Counted from the first letter of the stretch, positions 11,175 through 22,073 are shown. The stretch is DNA of 64,000 nt from Xenorhabdus beddingii (GCF_002127545.1 NZ_MUBK01000002.1:202195-266194), one strand, 5' to 3'. A program made the numbers and translations. Notes: a model not told the origin generated them from the letters alone.

Positions 11175-12296
11175 TTAGAACTGATAAGTCAGACCAACAC
11201 CGAATACGTTGCGAGCACCAGTGTCTTTACCTTCATTTTTGTCCAGCAGGTTGATTTTGTAATCAACATAGGTAGACAGGTTTTTGTTAAAGTAGTAGTA
11301 AGTACCTACTGAAACGTATTTAACCAGATCAGCGCTGTAACCTTTGGCACCGTCGTTACGTCCCAGATCCTTACCTTTGGATTGAACGTAAGCCAGAGAT
11401 GGTTTCAGGTTTAAGTCAGAGAACAGGTATTGTGCAACCACTTCGATGTTCTGGGTTTTATTAGCAACGCCTTTAGCTGGATAGTATTCATCATCGATTT
11501 TGATGTTTGCAGAGCCATTAGTCATGTTACGGGTTTCGCCGTACATTGCAGCCAGGTAGACGTTGTTAGCGTCGTATTTAGCACCGATGTTCCACGCTTC
11601 AGCACGTTCGCCGTGAGCATAACTTTTATCCCAGTCACCGTTTGCACGAGTGGAATTAGCATAAGAACCACCCACAGTGATACCGTAACCTACGTTATAC
11701 GTGGTAGCCAAACCGTAACCGTCACCGTTTGCAGTAGTTCCGCCACGTTTGTTTTTAGTGCGCTCACTGTTTTGACCTTGGTACTGAACGGCAAAAGTCA
11801 GACCATCAACCAGACCGAAGAAATCGGTGTTACGGTAAGTCAGCAGGCCGGTAGCACGACCGGTCATGTAGTTATCGGTCTTAGTCATGGAATCACCACC
11901 AAAGATTGGCAGTACGTCAGTCCATGAGCTAACATCATAGTTTACGCCGTAGTTACGACCGTAATCCAATGAACCGTAGTTAGCGAATTTCAGACCAGCG
12001 AAAGCCAGACGAGTAGCGGTATCTTGTTTACCTTCTTCTTGGTGAGCTTTCAGGTTGTATTCCCAACGACCGAAACCGGTCAGTTGGTCAGAGATCTGAG
12101 TTTCACCTTTAACGCCGATACGTGCGTAAGAAGCATCACCGTCTTCACCGCTTCTTTCGTCTGCGATTTGGTGACGAACGTCTACTTTACCGTACAGGTC
12201 GAGTTTGTTTTTGTCCTTGTTAAAGATTTCAGCCGCGTTTGCTGTACCAGCAGCCAACAGAGCCGGGATTACCACTGCAAGAATATTGCGCTTCAT
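11175..12296 (-). CDS. ompF: Trimeric outer-membrane porin, OmpF/OpnP type
   Basis: General diffusion porin of the Gram-negative outer membrane (16-stranded beta barrel, trimer). The start is placed at the ATG at 12296, which gives a normal signal peptide ([17 protein letters not shown]...ANA) and mature start [10 protein letters not shown]; the longer reading adds MRVII without support. The product is 373 residues with the typical [10 protein letters not shown] first strand, a PIFGGDS constriction-loop-like segment near residue 130, and a C-terminal Phe (GVGLTYQF), the BAM recognition signal. By position (aspC-porin-asnS) it is the ompF orthologue; in Xenorhabdus the OmpF-like porin is called OpnP. 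OmpR-like sites lie upstream. Confidence 0.95.
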   Translation of the reverse strand: MKRNILAVVIPALLAAGTANAAEIFNKDKNKLDLYGKVDVRHQIADERSGEDGDASYARIGVKGETQISDQLTGFGRWEYNLKAHQEEGKQDTATRLAFAGLKFANYGSLDYGRNYGVNYDVSSWTDVLPIFGGDSMTKTDNYMTGRATGLLTYRNTDFFGLVDGLTFAVQYQGQNSERTKNKRGGTTANGDGYGLATTYNVGYGITVGGSYANSTRANGDWDKSYAHGERAEAWNIGAKYDANNVYLAAMYGETRNMTNGSANIKIDDEYYPAKGVANKTQNIEVVAQYLFSDLNLKPSLAYVQSKGKDLGRNDGAKGYSADLVKYVSVGTYYYFNKNLSTYVDYKINLLDKNEGKDTGARNVFGVGLTYQF

Positions 12297-12441
12297 TATT
12301 ATTACCCTCATTGGTGTTATTTAGACACCTGCCACTGCCAGAAATAGAACACTAAAAATTTTTGGAACTATTTGTGGATATCGAGTGTCTTATTAATCGG
12401 CGTCCAGTGTTCCATTGGTAATGTTTTTTTTCTACCCTCAA

Positions 12442-12500
12442 GATGCTACAAAAGTGCAGAATGGGTAACAAAGTGAAAATAGATGTTACAAAATGTAAAT
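12442..12500 (-). promoter_or_regulatory. Three tandem OmpR-type binding sites upstream of the porin
   Basis: Reading towards the porin there are three phased 16-17-base elements about 20-21 bases apart: TTTACATTTTGTAACA, TTTTCACTTTGTTACC and CTGCACTTTTGTAGCA. Each fits the known OmpR pattern of an AC-containing half followed by a GTAAC/GTTAC half, and the 20-base spacing matches the F1-F2-F3 arrangement of E. coli ompF. Direct binding is inferred from pattern only. Confidence 0.7.
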
Positions 12501-12540
12501 ATCAGGGAACTTTTTTCACACGCTTTTCGCCATGAAATGA

Positions 12541-12565
12541 AAAAAGCCAGCTTTTGCTGGCTTTT
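12541..12565 (-). terminator. Terminator of asnS
   Basis: AAAAAGCCAGC / GCTGGCTTTT hairpin with a four-base loop, about 40 bases beyond the asnS stop; on the minus strand it ends in a T-run. Confidence 0.88.
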
Positions 12566-12603
12566 CGGAGGATTGCTCTTAGCTTATTTCTTAAGCTGAT
12601 TCA

Positions 12604-14004
12604 TTAGAAACTTGCATTTCTTGGTGTCCGTGGGAAGGGGATAACGTCACGAACGTTGGATACACCCGTCACATAAGCCACCAAACGCTCAAAGCCCAAA
12701 CCGAAACCGGCATGAGGAACGGTGCCGTAACGACGCAGATCACGATACCACCAGTAATCTTCTTTATTCAGGCCCATTTCTTCCATACGTTGATCCAACC
12801 TATCCAGACGCTCTTCACGCTGCGAACCACCGATGATTTCACCGATGCCCGGCGCCAGAACATCCATCGCCGCAACGGTTTTACCATCTTCGTTCATGCG
12901 CATATAGAAGGCTTTGATGTCTTTTGGATAGTTCTTCATGATCACGGGCGCGTTGAAATGTTTTTCGGCCAGATAGCGCTCATGCTCTGATGACAAATCC
13001 ACGCCCCAGAAAACCGGGTTCTCAAATTTCTGTCCACAATTTTCCAGAATTTCGATCGCATCGGTGTAATCCAATTGGATGAAATCAGAATCGACAAATT
13101 TTTCCAGACGATTAATCACTTCACTATCAACACGCTCTGCAAAGAAAGCCAGATCATCGGCACGTTCTTCCAATGCCGCTTTGAAAACATATTTCAGCAT
13201 GTCTTCGGAGAGTTTGGCGATATCATTCAGATCGGCAAACGCCACTTCTGGTTCAATCATCCAAAACTCGGCCAAGTGGCGGCTGGTATTGGAGTTTTCT
13301 GCCCGGAAAGTTGGCCCGAAGGTGTAAACGTTGCTCAATGCACACGCATAGGCTTCACCGTTTAGCTGACCCGATACCGTCAGGAACGCTTCACGGCCGA
13401 AGAAGTCCTGGCTGAAATCCACTTCGCCTTTATCTGTGCGTGGCAGGTTTTGCAGGTCCAACGTGGAAACGCGGAACATTTCGCCGGCACCTTCTGTATC
13501 GGATGCGGTGATCAATGGGGATGAGACCCAGAAGAAGCCTTGTTCATGGAAAAAGCGATGCAGGGCTTGCGCCAGAGTATGGCGAACGCGGGCAACGGCA
13601 CCGATCAAATTCGTGCGTGGACGAAGGTGGGCCACTTCACGCAGGTATTCGATACTGTGGCGTTTGGCCGCCATCGGATAAGTATCTGGATCATCCACCA
13701 TGCCAACGACAACGACTTTAGTGGCTTGCAGTTCAAAAGCCTGGCCTTTGCCTTGGGATTCAACCACCGTCCCGGTGATTTCTACAGAACAGCCTGTGGT
13801 TAAATGCAGGACTTCATCCTGATAATTAGGTAAATTATTATTAACGACGGCCTGTAATGGATTAAAGCAGGAACCGTCATAGACGGCGAGGAACGAGATA
13901 CCAGCTTTAGAATCTCTCCTTGTACGTATCCAACCGCGAACGGTGACTTCGCTGTCAACCGGAACACGGCCTTGCAGTACATCGACTACAGGCGCTACGC
14001 TCAT
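12604..14004 (-). CDS. asnS: Asparagine--tRNA ligase AsnS
   Basis: Class IIb aminoacyl-tRNA synthetase that charges tRNA-Asn. The 466-residue protein has the usual N-terminal OB-fold anticodon-binding domain ([19 protein letters not shown] near 20-40), then the class II core: motif 2 region with [21 protein letters not shown], and motif 3 [21 protein letters not shown] near the C-terminus, ending PRTPRNASF. The conserved neighbours are the porin downstream and pncB upstream on the same strand. A short GC hairpin at about 14059-14075 lies in the pncB-asnS gap but lacks a good T-run. Confidence 0.97.
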   Translation of the reverse strand: MSVAPVVDVLQGRVPVDSEVTVRGWIRTRRDSKAGISFLAVYDGSCFNPLQAVVNNNLPNYQDEVLHLTTGCSVEITGTVVESQGKGQAFELQATKVVVVGMVDDPDTYPMAAKRHSIEYLREVAHLRPRTNLIGAVARVRHTLAQALHRFFHEQGFFWVSSPLITASDTEGAGEMFRVSTLDLQNLPRTDKGEVDFSQDFFGREAFLTVSGQLNGEAYACALSNVYTFGPTFRAENSNTSRHLAEFWMIEPEVAFADLNDIAKLSEDMLKYVFKAALEERADDLAFFAERVDSEVINRLEKFVDSDFIQLDYTDAIEILENCGQKFENPVFWGVDLSSEHERYLAEKHFNAPVIMKNYPKDIKAFYMRMNEDGKTVAAMDVLAPGIGEIIGGSQREERLDRLDQRMEEMGLNKEDYWWYRDLRRYGTVPHAGFGLGFERLVAYVTGVSNVRDVIPFPRTPRNASF

Positions 14005-14211
14005 AAATTTCTCTCTTCTTTTATTAGTGAATTAGATAATTAGATAGATTTACCACAAATGCCCCCCCATAAGGGGCAGATCGTCTATCTTACTTGTCAT
14101 ATCTCAGGAAACAAGAAGAAATTGCGCGTCTTAGCGAGGAAATAAGGGGAAAAGTTGTTTTTTCTTGCGTAACCAGCATGAAACCGATTACGCAAGGGGT
14201 TACCGACCGGA

Positions 14212-15441
14212 TTATACCGCTTTTGCTCTTTTCTCTATGTAGGGAAAGGGGATGTCAAAAGCCCGACGTAACCTATCGACAAACTCATCATCTTCACAGA
14301 TGGTTTTGCCGGGGCTATCGGAAAGTTTTGCGACCGGTTTGCCATTACATTCGATGAGTTTGATCACAATATTCAGGGGCTTTACTCCCGGAATATTGCA
14401 GGTCAGCCGTGTACCAATACCGAAAATCACGTTGATCCTCTTATGGAAATGGCGATACAGCGCCAGCGCTTTTTGCAAGTCCAAACTGTCAGAGAATATC
14501 AGCGTTTTCGTCATGGGATCGATATCCAATGATTGGTAGTGTGCAATGGCTTTTTCACCCCATTCAATCGGATCACCGGAATCATGGCGCAGACCTTGGT
14601 AAGCGGTCGCCAAGGGTTTGTCGAAATCGCGCAGGAAAGCATCCATTGTAATGCAATCTGTCAGGGCGATGCCCAACTGATTTGGATACTCGTTCAGCCA
14701 TGTTTGCAGCGCTGCCCGCTGGCTGGTGGCAAGCTCCGGACTGATCTGTTGATGTGCCTGGAACCATTCATGGGCTTGTGTGCCGAGCGGAGGGAGATCA
14801 AGTTGTTCTGCCAGTTGATAATTACTGGTTCCGACCAAATAAGGGAAGTTGTGTTTCAGTTCATTGACAATCGCATATTGCACTGCGTGTGAAAAACGAC
14901 GACGAGTACCAAAATCCATTAATTTAAAGCCGGACAGGTCGATATTTTCTTCCGCCGCATCTTTATGGAACAGCTCAATGAGTTTTTTAAGCTGAATAAC
15001 GGCGTCTGCGGGGGTTATTTCAGGTGAGCGGTGGCGATGAACTAATTCGCTGATGAGGGCAAGTAAAGGGACTTCCCATAGGATCACTTCACGCCATAAG
15101 CCGGAAATGCGGATGGTCAATTGCCCTTGATGGGTCACAGAAACGTCGACTTGTTCAGGATCAAAGCGGAATGTTTTGATCCAATTCAGGTAGTCCTGTT
15201 TAAAGAACGGAAGGCGGGAGAGATAATCGGCTTCACGTTCCGTCAAGGTTAAATCCGCCATCATATTAATTTGATGGCGCAACGTCTCGGCGTATTCTCC
15301 GAGCAGTTCATCACCACGGCAACGGAATTCTGCGACAACAGGAATATTGTTGTAATGGTGGTACACTGCTTGCTGCATATGAAATTTATAAGCATCAGTA
15401 TCAAGCAGTGATGTGATAATCGGGGTAGCGTCTAAAGTCAT
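14212..15441 (-). CDS. pncB: Nicotinate phosphoribosyltransferase PncB
   Basis: Converts nicotinate, PRPP and ATP to nicotinate mononucleotide in the NAD salvage (Preiss-Handler) pathway. 409 residues, close to the family length of about 400. The N-terminal segment [18 protein letters not shown] is the substrate-proximal signature, and FGTRRRFS around 175-182 and [20 protein letters not shown] around 271-290 are typical of the type II PRTase barrel; the phosphorylated His of the family lies in the LRHDSGDP segment. GTRLTCN near 346 contributes to phosphate binding. It lies upstream of asnS on the same strand and is divergent from pepN. Confidence 0.95.
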   Translation of the reverse strand: MTLDATPIITSLLDTDAYKFHMQQAVYHHYNNIPVVAEFRCRGDELLGEYAETLRHQINMMADLTLTEREADYLSRLPFFKQDYLNWIKTFRFDPEQVDVSVTHQGQLTIRISGLWREVILWEVPLLALISELVHRHRSPEITPADAVIQLKKLIELFHKDAAEENIDLSGFKLMDFGTRRRFSHAVQYAIVNELKHNFPYLVGTSNYQLAEQLDLPPLGTQAHEWFQAHQQISPELATSQRAALQTWLNEYPNQLGIALTDCITMDAFLRDFDKPLATAYQGLRHDSGDPIEWGEKAIAHYQSLDIDPMTKTLIFSDSLDLQKALALYRHFHKRINVIFGIGTRLTCNIPGVKPLNIVIKLIECNGKPVAKLSDSPGKTICEDDEFVDRLRRAFDIPFPYIEKRAKAV

Positions 15442-15724
15442 GGCGCGTCAGGCATCCTCGCGGAGCGTATTCGTGTCTGCTAAATCGATAAAGTCGGGAG
15501 AGTATACCGTGATTATTGGGTTATTGAAGCTATATAGCTGCATATATTTTCCCGAACCTAACGATTAAGGTTAATCCATTTATAGATAATATCATGTTAA
15601 ATGAGAGATGAGATGACAATTCGCACGAAAGTACTAATATGCTGACTACATCATTTATACCTTTATTTAATAAGTCATTAACATCCCAAAAAAGAGACTT
15701 ATTGATTGAAAGGAGGGCGGCTCT
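15442..15724. other. Divergent pncB / pepN intergenic region
   Basis: AT-rich spacer with no ORF of note until the short coupled ORF before pepN. It must hold the divergent promoters of pncB and pepN; I could not assign them confidently. Confidence 0.4.
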
Positions 15725-15784
15725 ATGGCAGAACTATATCGATTAAACATGCCTGTTAAAAGTAATGGAAAAGGTTCCCTATGA
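15725..15784 (+). CDS. Short upstream ORF (19 aa) coupled to pepN
   Basis: An ATG at 15725 sits eight bases after AAAGGAGGG, the strongest ribosome site in the area. The reading frame encodes MAELYRLNMPVKSNGKGSL and stops at a TGA that overlaps the pepN start codon in the form ATGA. This geometry suggests translational coupling: ribosomes finishing the short ORF can restart at pepN. The peptide has no obvious run of a regulatory amino acid. It may be a leader peptide controlling pepN or a chance ORF; the strong ribosome site and exact overlap argue against chance. It is not a gene I recognise. Confidence 0.5.
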   Translation: MAELYRLNMPVKSNGKGSL

Positions 15785-18399
15785 CACAACAGCGACTCGT
15801 AAAACACCGTCTGGATTATAAAGCACCAGATTACACAATGACCGACATTGATCTCGATTTTGAGTTGGATGCAGATAAAACGACGGTGACGGCAATCAGT
15901 CAGGTAAAGCGTCAGGCTAATGACATAACCCCACTGGTGCTGGATGGAGAAAACCTCACGTTAAAAGGCATCTATATAGATGATAAAGCGTGGGCGCATT
16001 ATCATGAACAGGAGGGTAAGTTACTGATTGAACAGTTACCCGCCCAGTTTACTTTGAAGATTGTGAATGAAATCAGCCCGTCAGCCAATACAGCACTTGA
16101 AGGGCTGTATGTGTCTGGAGATGCCTTGTGTACCCAATGTGAGGCTGAGGGGTTCCGTCATATCACTTATTATTTGGATCGCCCGGATGTTCTGGCTTGT
16201 TTTACCACTCGCATTACGGCGGATAAATCCAAATACCCATTCTTGCTCTCCAATGGTAACCGCATTGATCAGGGAGAGCTGAAAGATGGACGGCATTGGG
16301 TGAAATGGCAGGACCCATTCCCAAAACCGGCTTACCTGTTCGCATTGGTTGCGGGGGATTTTGATCTCCTGCGTGACACCTTTGTGACCCGCAGTGGCCG
16401 TGAAGTTGCTCTGGAACTGTTTGTTGACCGGGGCAATTTGGATCGTGCTGACTGGGCCATGACTTCGTTGAAAAATTCGATGAAATGGGATGAAACCCGC
16501 TTTGGCCTGGAATATGACCTTGACATCTATATGATCGTCGCCGTTGATTTCTTCAATATGGGGGCGATGGAAAACAAAGGGCTGAACATCTTCAACTCCA
16601 AATATGTGCTGGCAAAAACGGAAACCGCAACGGACACAGACTATCTTGACATTGAAGCGGTGATTGGGCATGAATATTTCCACAACTGGACAGGAAACCG
16701 CATTACCTGCCGTGACTGGTTCCAGTTAAGCCTGAAAGAAGGATTGACCGTATTCCGTGATCAGGAATTCAGCTCTGACTTAGGTTCACGTCCGGTTAAC
16801 CGCATCAATAATGTGCGTGGCATGCGTGCTGCACAGTTTGCTGAAGATGCCAGCCCGATGGCGCATCCTATCCGTCCCGATCAGGTGATGGAGATGAATA
16901 ACTTCTATACGATGACGGTCTATCAAAAAGGCTCGGAAGTGATCCGGATGATCCATACTTTATTGGGCGAAGAACAATTTCAGGCAGGGATGCAGCTTTA
17001 TATCCACCGTCACGATGGCAGTGCGGCAACCTGTGATGATTTTGTCCAGGCGATGGAAGATGCGTCAAATGTGGATTTGACGCTATTCCGCCGCTGGTAT
17101 AGCCAATCAGGGACACCGGTACTGACTGTCCGTGACGAATATGATGCAGAGAAACAGCAATATATTCTGCACGTCAGCCAAATGACGCCTCCAACAGCAG
17201 ATCAGAAAGAAAAACAACCCCTGCACATTCCTCTGGACATTGAGCTTTATGATGAGCATGGGCGAGTGATCCCGCTGCGTCGTGATGGCCAGCCAGTGCA
17301 TCATGTCTTGAATGTCATCAATGCAGAGCAGGCATTTGTCTTTGATGATGTGCCTTCTGTGCCTGTTCCTTCTTTACTGCGTGAGTTTTCTGCACCAGTG
17401 AAATTGGATTATCCATACCGTGACGAGCAGCTTTCATTCCTGATGAAACATGCACGCAATGAGTTCTCTCGTTGGGATGCAGCGCAGGCACTGCTCACCA
17501 ATTATGTGAAGCTGAATGTTGCCCGCAACCAAAAATCCCAGCCACTGGAATTGCCAATGCATGTCATTGATGCTTTCCGGGCTGTATTGCTGGATAAAGA
17601 GATCGATCCGGCCTTGGCTGCCTTGATCCTGACCCTGCCATCTGAAAATGAAATGGCAGAGCTGTTTACTCTCGTCGATCCAAAAGCTATCCATGATGTT
17701 CTTGATGCCATGAAGCGGACGCTGGCTAATGAGATGGCGGATGAGTTTACTGCGGTTTATCACAGCCTTCATACCGGTGCATACCGTGTGGATCATCAGG
17801 ATATTGCGAAACGCGACCTGCGCAATACCTGCCTCTACTATTTAGCCTTTATTAATGACAAAGAGTTGGCCGATAAAGTAGTGGCGGCACAATATTATCA
17901 GGCTGATAACATGACGGATAGCATCGCTGCCTTGTCTGCGTCGGTGTCTGCTGAATTGCCTTGCAGCTATCAATTAATGGATGAATTTGATCAACGCTGG
18001 CATCAGAATGGTTTGGTCATGGATAAATGGTTCAGGTTGCAGGCCATCAATCCCGCCTTTGATGCGCTTGATAAAGTACGTGACCTGATGAAGCATCGCT
18101 CTTTCAGCCTGAGTAATCCAAACCGGGTTTATTCGCTATTGAGAACATTCTTCACCAGTAATCCGGTGGCGTTTCATGCCGAAAATGGCAGTGGTTATCA
18201 ATTCTTGGTGGAAGTGCTGACGGATCTGAACAGCCGAAATCCTCAAGTGGCTTCCAGTTTGATTAATCCATTGATTCGTCTGAAACGTTATGATGAGAAA
18301 CGCCAAGCCTTGATGCGTGCGGCACTGGAACAGTTGAAAGGGTTGGAAAACTTATCTGGTGACCTATTCGAGAAAATTACCAAGGCACTCGAAAGCTGA
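15781..18399 (+). CDS. pepN: Aminopeptidase N PepN
   Basis: Cytosolic M1-family zinc aminopeptidase, the main general aminopeptidase, working downstream of ATP-dependent proteases. 872 residues (E. coli 870). The exopeptidase motif GAMEN is at about 261-265 and the zinc motif H297-E298-Y-F-H301-N-W is intact, with the third ligand Glu in the following LKEGLTVFRDQEF segment. The helical C-terminal domain after about residue 550 completes the M1 architecture. It has a modest ribosome site (AAGG) of its own and overlaps the stop of the short upstream ORF. A strong hairpin follows the stop. Confidence 0.97.
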   Translation: MTQQRLVKHRLDYKAPDYTMTDIDLDFELDADKTTVTAISQVKRQANDITPLVLDGENLTLKGIYIDDKAWAHYHEQEGKLLIEQLPAQFTLKIVNEISPSANTALEGLYVSGDALCTQCEAEGFRHITYYLDRPDVLACFTTRITADKSKYPFLLSNGNRIDQGELKDGRHWVKWQDPFPKPAYLFALVAGDFDLLRDTFVTRSGREVALELFVDRGNLDRADWAMTSLKNSMKWDETRFGLEYDLDIYMIVAVDFFNMGAMENKGLNIFNSKYVLAKTETATDTDYLDIEAVIGHEYFHNWTGNRITCRDWFQLSLKEGLTVFRDQEFSSDLGSRPVNRINNVRGMRAAQFAEDASPMAHPIRPDQVMEMNNFYTMTVYQKGSEVIRMIHTLLGEEQFQAGMQLYIHRHDGSAATCDDFVQAMEDASNVDLTLFRRWYSQSGTPVLTVRDEYDAEKQQYILHVSQMTPPTADQKEKQPLHIPLDIELYDEHGRVIPLRRDGQPVHHVLNVINAEQAFVFDDVPSVPVPSLLREFSAPVKLDYPYRDEQLSFLMKHARNEFSRWDAAQALLTNYVKLNVARNQKSQPLELPMHVIDAFRAVLLDKEIDPALAALILTLPSENEMAELFTLVDPKAIHDVLDAMKRTLANEMADEFTAVYHSLHTGAYRVDHQDIAKRDLRNTCLYYLAFINDKELADKVVAAQYYQADNMTDSIAALSASVSAELPCSYQLMDEFDQRWHQNGLVMDKWFRLQAINPAFDALDKVRDLMKHRSFSLSNPNRVYSLLRTFFTSNPVAFHAENGSGYQFLVEVLTDLNSRNPQVASSLINPLIRLKRYDEKRQALMRAALEQLKGLENLSGDLFEKITKALES

Positions 18400-18429
18400 T
18401 ATTAAAGAAAGCCGATATAAATAGGTCGC

Positions 18430-18457
18430 ATCTCCTCCGGGATTCGCCGGAGGAGAT
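18430..18457 (+). terminator. GC-rich hairpin after pepN
   Basis: Perfect 11-bp stem ATCTCCTCCGG / CCGGAGGAGAT with a six-base loop, 30 bases past the pepN stop, followed by a T/C-rich stretch. Probable terminator or mRNA end-stabiliser. Confidence 0.7.
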
Positions 18458-18692
18458 CTCTTCTTTAAGATTTTCTCTCCATATCAATATCCAGATAAAC
18501 GAAGTCAGAAGGTAAAGGGGGTGTATTTCGCCCATAGCGGGGCTTTTTTGTTTATTCATATAATGGTAAATTAGCGCGCTCTTCCCGTTACAACAACGCA
18601 GCAATGATATAGGTATGGGATTGTGCATGACTCAAAATGTACAACTGACAATTCTCTCGTGAAAAAATCATAAAAACAGTAGGTTAATTTAA

Positions 18693-19703
18693 ATGTTTTA
18701 TTCTCTAGTACGGAAGGCATTGTTCCAGTTTGATCCTGAACAGGCACATGAACTGACTTTCCGCCAGCTCAAACGTATCTCTGGCACGCCTTTCGAATTT
18801 CTCATCCGCCAGTCAGTTGCCACTAAACCCGTTACCTGCATGGGGTTGTCCTTCAAAAATCCACTTGGTTTAGCCGCTGGCCTTGATAAAAACGGCGATT
18901 GCATTGATGCGTTTGGTGCGATGGGATTTGGTTCGGTTGAAATTGGTACCGTGACCCCACGCCCACAAGCAGGAAATGATAAACCAAGGTTATTTCGTGT
19001 GGTTGAAGCGGAAGGGATTATCAACCGGATGGGATTTAATAACCTTGGTGTAGATAATCTGGTTGAAAATGTTAAACGGGCAAAATACGACGGAATTATC
19101 GGGATCAATATTGGTAAAAATAAAGATACCCCGGTAGAGAATGGAAAAGACGATTATTTAATTTGCATGGATAAAGTTTATCCTTATGCGGGTTATATCA
19201 CGATTAATATTTCTTCCCCTAATACGCCGGGCCTGAGAACTTTACAGTATGGTGACGCGCTGGATGATCTCTTATCTGCGATAAAAAATAAACAAAGTGA
19301 ACTGCAACAGAAGTTCCAAAAATATGTTCCGGTTGCTGTAAAAATTTCGCCTGATCTTTCAGAAGAAGAATTAATAAAAATTGCTGATAGTTTAATGCGC
19401 CATCATATTGATGGTGTTATCGCAACAAATACCACGCTGGATAGAAAAATTATCACAGGGTTGAATCACTGTCAGCAAGCAGGGGGGCTAAGCGGTCGCC
19501 CGGTTCAATTACCCAGTACAGAAATTATTCGACGCCTTTCTCAAGAATTAAAAGGTGAAATACCGATTATCGGAGTGGGTGGAATTGATTCACTGGTTGC
19601 TGCCAGAGAAAAAATGGAAGCGGGTGCTTCATTGATTCAAATATATTCTGGTTTTATCTATAAAGGGCCAAAACTAATCAAAGATATCGTTAATCATATC
19701 TGA
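18693..19703 (+). CDS. pyrD: Dihydroorotate dehydrogenase (quinone) PyrD
   Basis: Class 2, membrane-associated FMN enzyme oxidising dihydroorotate to orotate with quinone as acceptor; fourth step of pyrimidine synthesis. 336 residues, the exact E. coli length. The N-terminal amphipathic helices ([20 protein letters not shown]) dock to the inner membrane; catalytic Ser lies in [11 protein letters not shown] around residues 172-182; FMN-phosphate loops are GVGGIDS and [10 protein letters not shown] near the end. It follows pepN; the E. coli ssu genes, which I remember between them, are not here. A composite ERIC element begins about 150 bases after the stop. Confidence 0.96.
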   Translation: MFYSLVRKALFQFDPEQAHELTFRQLKRISGTPFEFLIRQSVATKPVTCMGLSFKNPLGLAAGLDKNGDCIDAFGAMGFGSVEIGTVTPRPQAGNDKPRLFRVVEAEGIINRMGFNNLGVDNLVENVKRAKYDGIIGINIGKNKDTPVENGKDDYLICMDKVYPYAGYITINISSPNTPGLRTLQYGDALDDLLSAIKNKQSELQQKFQKYVPVAVKISPDLSEEELIKIADSLMRHHIDGVIATNTTLDRKIITGLNHCQQAGGLSGRPVQLPSTEIIRRLSQELKGEIPIIGVGGIDSLVAAREKMEAGASLIQIYSGFIYKGPKLIKDIVNHI

Positions 19704-19848
19704 ATATTTGCCGCAATTTGGGGTTGGGGGTTTATTTCTGACCCCAACTCGTCTATATTTTGTCTGACAGATTAAATTTTTATCATTTCTATCGATTTTT
19801 CATTTCGATAATGGTGTTTGTTTTAACTAAAAAAGCTATTTTGAGCAT

Positions 19849-20058
19849 ATACACAATGGATTTCAAGATGCAGTGCGACGGCAAGGGAGCGACAAATTCG
19901 TCGGGAACGAATTTGCCCAGCCAAAGGCTGGCCTCCGGTGAGAGGCAGGAGCCTCTCAGTCATCCCCGGGAGCATAGATAACTCTATGTTTATAAGAACG
20001 GTGACTGGGGTGAGTGAACGCCGCCAACAAAGCTGCAACTTGAAAGACGAAGGGTATA
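19849..20058 (+). repeat. ERIC/IRU element, long form with internal insertion
   Basis: An enterobacterial repetitive intergenic consensus element. The conserved parts are GGCAAGGGAGCG, CCCCGGGAGCATAG, GACTGGGGTGAGTG and GCAACTTGAAAG, but about 75 extra bases sit after GGGAGCG, including CAGCCAAAGGCTGGC and GAGAGGCAGGAGCCTCTC hairpins. Forms with internal insertions are known in other Enterobacterales. The ERIC identity rests on my memory of the 127-bp consensus. Short ORFs inside are spurious. Confidence 0.75.
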
Positions 20059-20183
20059 TACCCAAAATAATTCGAGTTGCATCGCGGCGGCAAGGGAGCG
20101 AATCCCCGGGAGCATAGCTAACTATGTGACCGGGGTGAGTGAGTGCAGCCAACAAAGAGGCAACTTGAAGTATGACGGGTATA
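20056..20183 (+). repeat. ERIC/IRU element, standard length (about 128 bp)
   Basis: Begins and ends with TATACCC / GGGTATA and shares its first bases with the end of the preceding long copy. The centre (AATCCCCGGGAGCATAG and GACCGGGGTGAGTG) matches the ERIC core. Immediately upstream of zapC, so it will be in the zapC leader or promoter region. Confidence 0.8.
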
Positions 20184-20195
20184 AAAGGGTAATCA

Positions 20196-20747
20196 ATGAA
20201 AATTAGACCAGATGATCAGTGGCGCTGGTATTTCGACTCTGAGCATAGTCGCGTTATGCTCGATCTCGCTAATGGCATGGTTTTTCGTTCCCGTTTCCCT
20301 GCCAAAATGTTGACCGATTATGCAATGACACTGGAAGATATATCTTTTTCTGTCGATGATGCCGCACTTTATTATGCTTTCGAAGAACATTCCCGCCACA
20401 TTAATATTGCACCCGCACTCAGAGCAGAGTTAGCCCTGAATGGTGTGGTCGCGTTCCGCTTTATGAAACCACAAATGCCTAAAAGCTGGTATTTTTCCCA
20501 TTTTTCTGTAGTAGAAAAACCAGAACAGGGTGAAATTGTTCAGCTTCGTTTACAGGATGGCGGGGCCGATGCCCTATTTATGGTGGCAGAAGTGGGTGAC
20601 AACGCCAGCCTATGCTTATTGGCGCAACAAAAATTAGAATTGGGTGATCGTGTGATGAGTTTCTGTGACTCCATTAAGGTCATGAATGATCGCTTATTGC
20701 CTTATATTAAATCAACCCCGATGTCGGAATATGACAGGGCGATTTAA
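20196..20747 (+). CDS. zapC: Cell division protein ZapC
   Basis: Cytosolic FtsZ-ring stabiliser that promotes lateral association of FtsZ filaments. 183 residues (E. coli ZapC 180). The start MKIRPDDQWRWYFD and the segments LANGMVFRSRFPAKML and FSHFSVVEKPEQG follow the family. AAAGGG lies eight bases upstream of the ATG. The gene sits 12 bases after an ERIC element, which could influence its expression. The pyrD-zapC-ycbX(divergent)-rlmKL order is conserved. Confidence 0.92.
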   Translation: MKIRPDDQWRWYFDSEHSRVMLDLANGMVFRSRFPAKMLTDYAMTLEDISFSVDDAALYYAFEEHSRHINIAPALRAELALNGVVAFRFMKPQMPKSWYFSHFSVVEKPEQGEIVQLRLQDGGADALFMVAEVGDNASLCLLAQQKLELGDRVMSFCDSIKVMNDRLLPYIKSTPMSEYDRAI

Positions 20748-20960
20748 TCACCTCACCAAGACGCGGCCCCCATAACTCAACTGATCATATCCTATCAGGG
20801 ACATTGATAACGTTATTTACCTGAATGCTTTTTCTGGCAGAAAATTATCTCTTCTGAAATTTTAAGATAAAATTAACAAGATAAAGATAGAAAATCAGAC
20901 AGATGATTTGAACCATACTGCCTGATTTAAGGACAAATATAATTTCTATATTATTAATGA

Positions 20961-22073
20961 TTAATTTAATTCAATAACTAAATCACTTTTGGGGATACAG
21001 CTACATGCCAGAATTTTTCCGTCGCTTTTAATGGATGTCGATTTTAATGGTTGCACATCACCTTCAATCAGGGATAACTCGCAAGAACCACAAATTCCAG
21101 CACGGCATGAATAAGGCACCCGAATACCTTGATTCTCTAGCTGCTCTAGAATTATTTGTTGATTATTTCCAATAAAACACTGCCCATTGAATTCAATAGA
21201 AATAGCGTGTTCAACCACTTTCTGTATATTTAAATCATTCGCTTGTTCACCGCTGCCATATTCACGCGGTGTTTTCTTTTCCAAAATGGTGACACGATCG
21301 CCAACACGAATAATGCCACTATGCCGGGCAATGGCATTCTGTCCAAAATCAACATCATTCTTATCCTTAGCCGTTCTGAAAGATTGTAATGTTGCCAGTG
21401 GCTCGCCTTGCGGATTTTTACGACCTTTTTCCGGGCTGACGGTTGTCAGAATACACCGGCTGCAGGGTTTGGGAAGATCGAAAATAACCTCGCCGATTTG
21501 GATGATTTTCCAACGGTCTTCTTCAAAGGGCGCGGCACCTGTCACAATGATATTGGCACGAAACTGCTCTATTTTAATACTGGCAGGACAGCGTTGTTGC
21601 AAAGCATGAAAAGAGGCTTCATTGATAATTAAATAGGGATAGCCATCCGCGAATGATAAAGAAACATCGGGGAATTTTTTCACGCGTCGGGTTAATTCTT
21701 CACTGAGCCAACGAAGTTGTACGGGGGTCTCAAAAAAACCACTCAACCAAACGTTTATCGGTTCAGGGGCAACCAAGGCAGTAAAATGATTGCCCCAGAC
21801 TTCGGTGGGTAAACGTGCTTCTTTAAAATCAGCATAAAGCACGGTTGCACTGTCTCCATTGGGTGCCCGTAGATATAGGCCGTTGTGGAGCATCGTTGGT
21901 GTAAATAGCAACATTTGTGGATATTGGCGGCCGGTGATAAACGTGCCGTCCGGCGTGGTGATCATGAAATTGCGATCAAATGTCAGGCCACTTTCATTGA
22001 CAAGGGCATGTGAAAGTTGCAATCCACGCATAGACTTGACGGGATGGGTATAGAGTCGCGACAGGGTTATCAC
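20961..22073 (-). CDS. ycbX: MOSC domain protein with C-terminal 2Fe-2S ferredoxin domain (YcbX)
   Basis: Predicted molybdenum-cofactor-dependent protein; in E. coli YcbX helps reduce N-hydroxylated bases such as 6-hydroxylaminopurine. 370 residues: MOSC N-terminal beta barrel (1-80), MOSC catalytic domain (about 85-260) with the conserved Cys in [12 protein letters not shown] that would bind the cofactor, and a plant-type ferredoxin domain (about 285-370) with CRAGICGSC and a final Cys in ILACSC. Convergent with zapC, divergent from rlmKL, with about 115 bases to the next start. Confidence 0.93.
   Translation of the reverse strand: MITLSRLYTHPVKSMRGLQLSHALVNESGLTFDRNFMITTPDGTFITGRQYPQMLLFTPTMLHNGLYLRAPNGDSATVLYADFKEARLPTEVWGNHFTALVAPEPINVWLSGFFETPVQLRWLSEELTRRVKKFPDVSLSFADGYPYLIINEASFHALQQRCPASIKIEQFRANIIVTGAAPFEEDRWKIIQIGEVIFDLPKPCSRCILTTVSPEKGRKNPQGEPLATLQSFRTAKDKNDVDFGQNAIARHSGIIRVGDRVTILEKKTPREYGSGEQANDLNIQKVVEHAISIEFNGQCFIGNNQQIILEQLENQGIRVPYSCRAGICGSCELSLIEGDVQPLKSTSIKSDGKILACSCIPKSDLVIELN

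Noticed and set aside
14094..14357. ORF of 87 codons on the plus strand between asnS and pncB
   Set aside because: Half of it is antisense to the pncB 3' end, with no ribosome site and no protein-like pattern.
19823..20155. ORF of about 110 codons on the minus strand, and a similar one on the plus strand at 36483-36842
   Set aside because: Both are translations of ERIC repeats, a well-known source of false hypothetical proteins.
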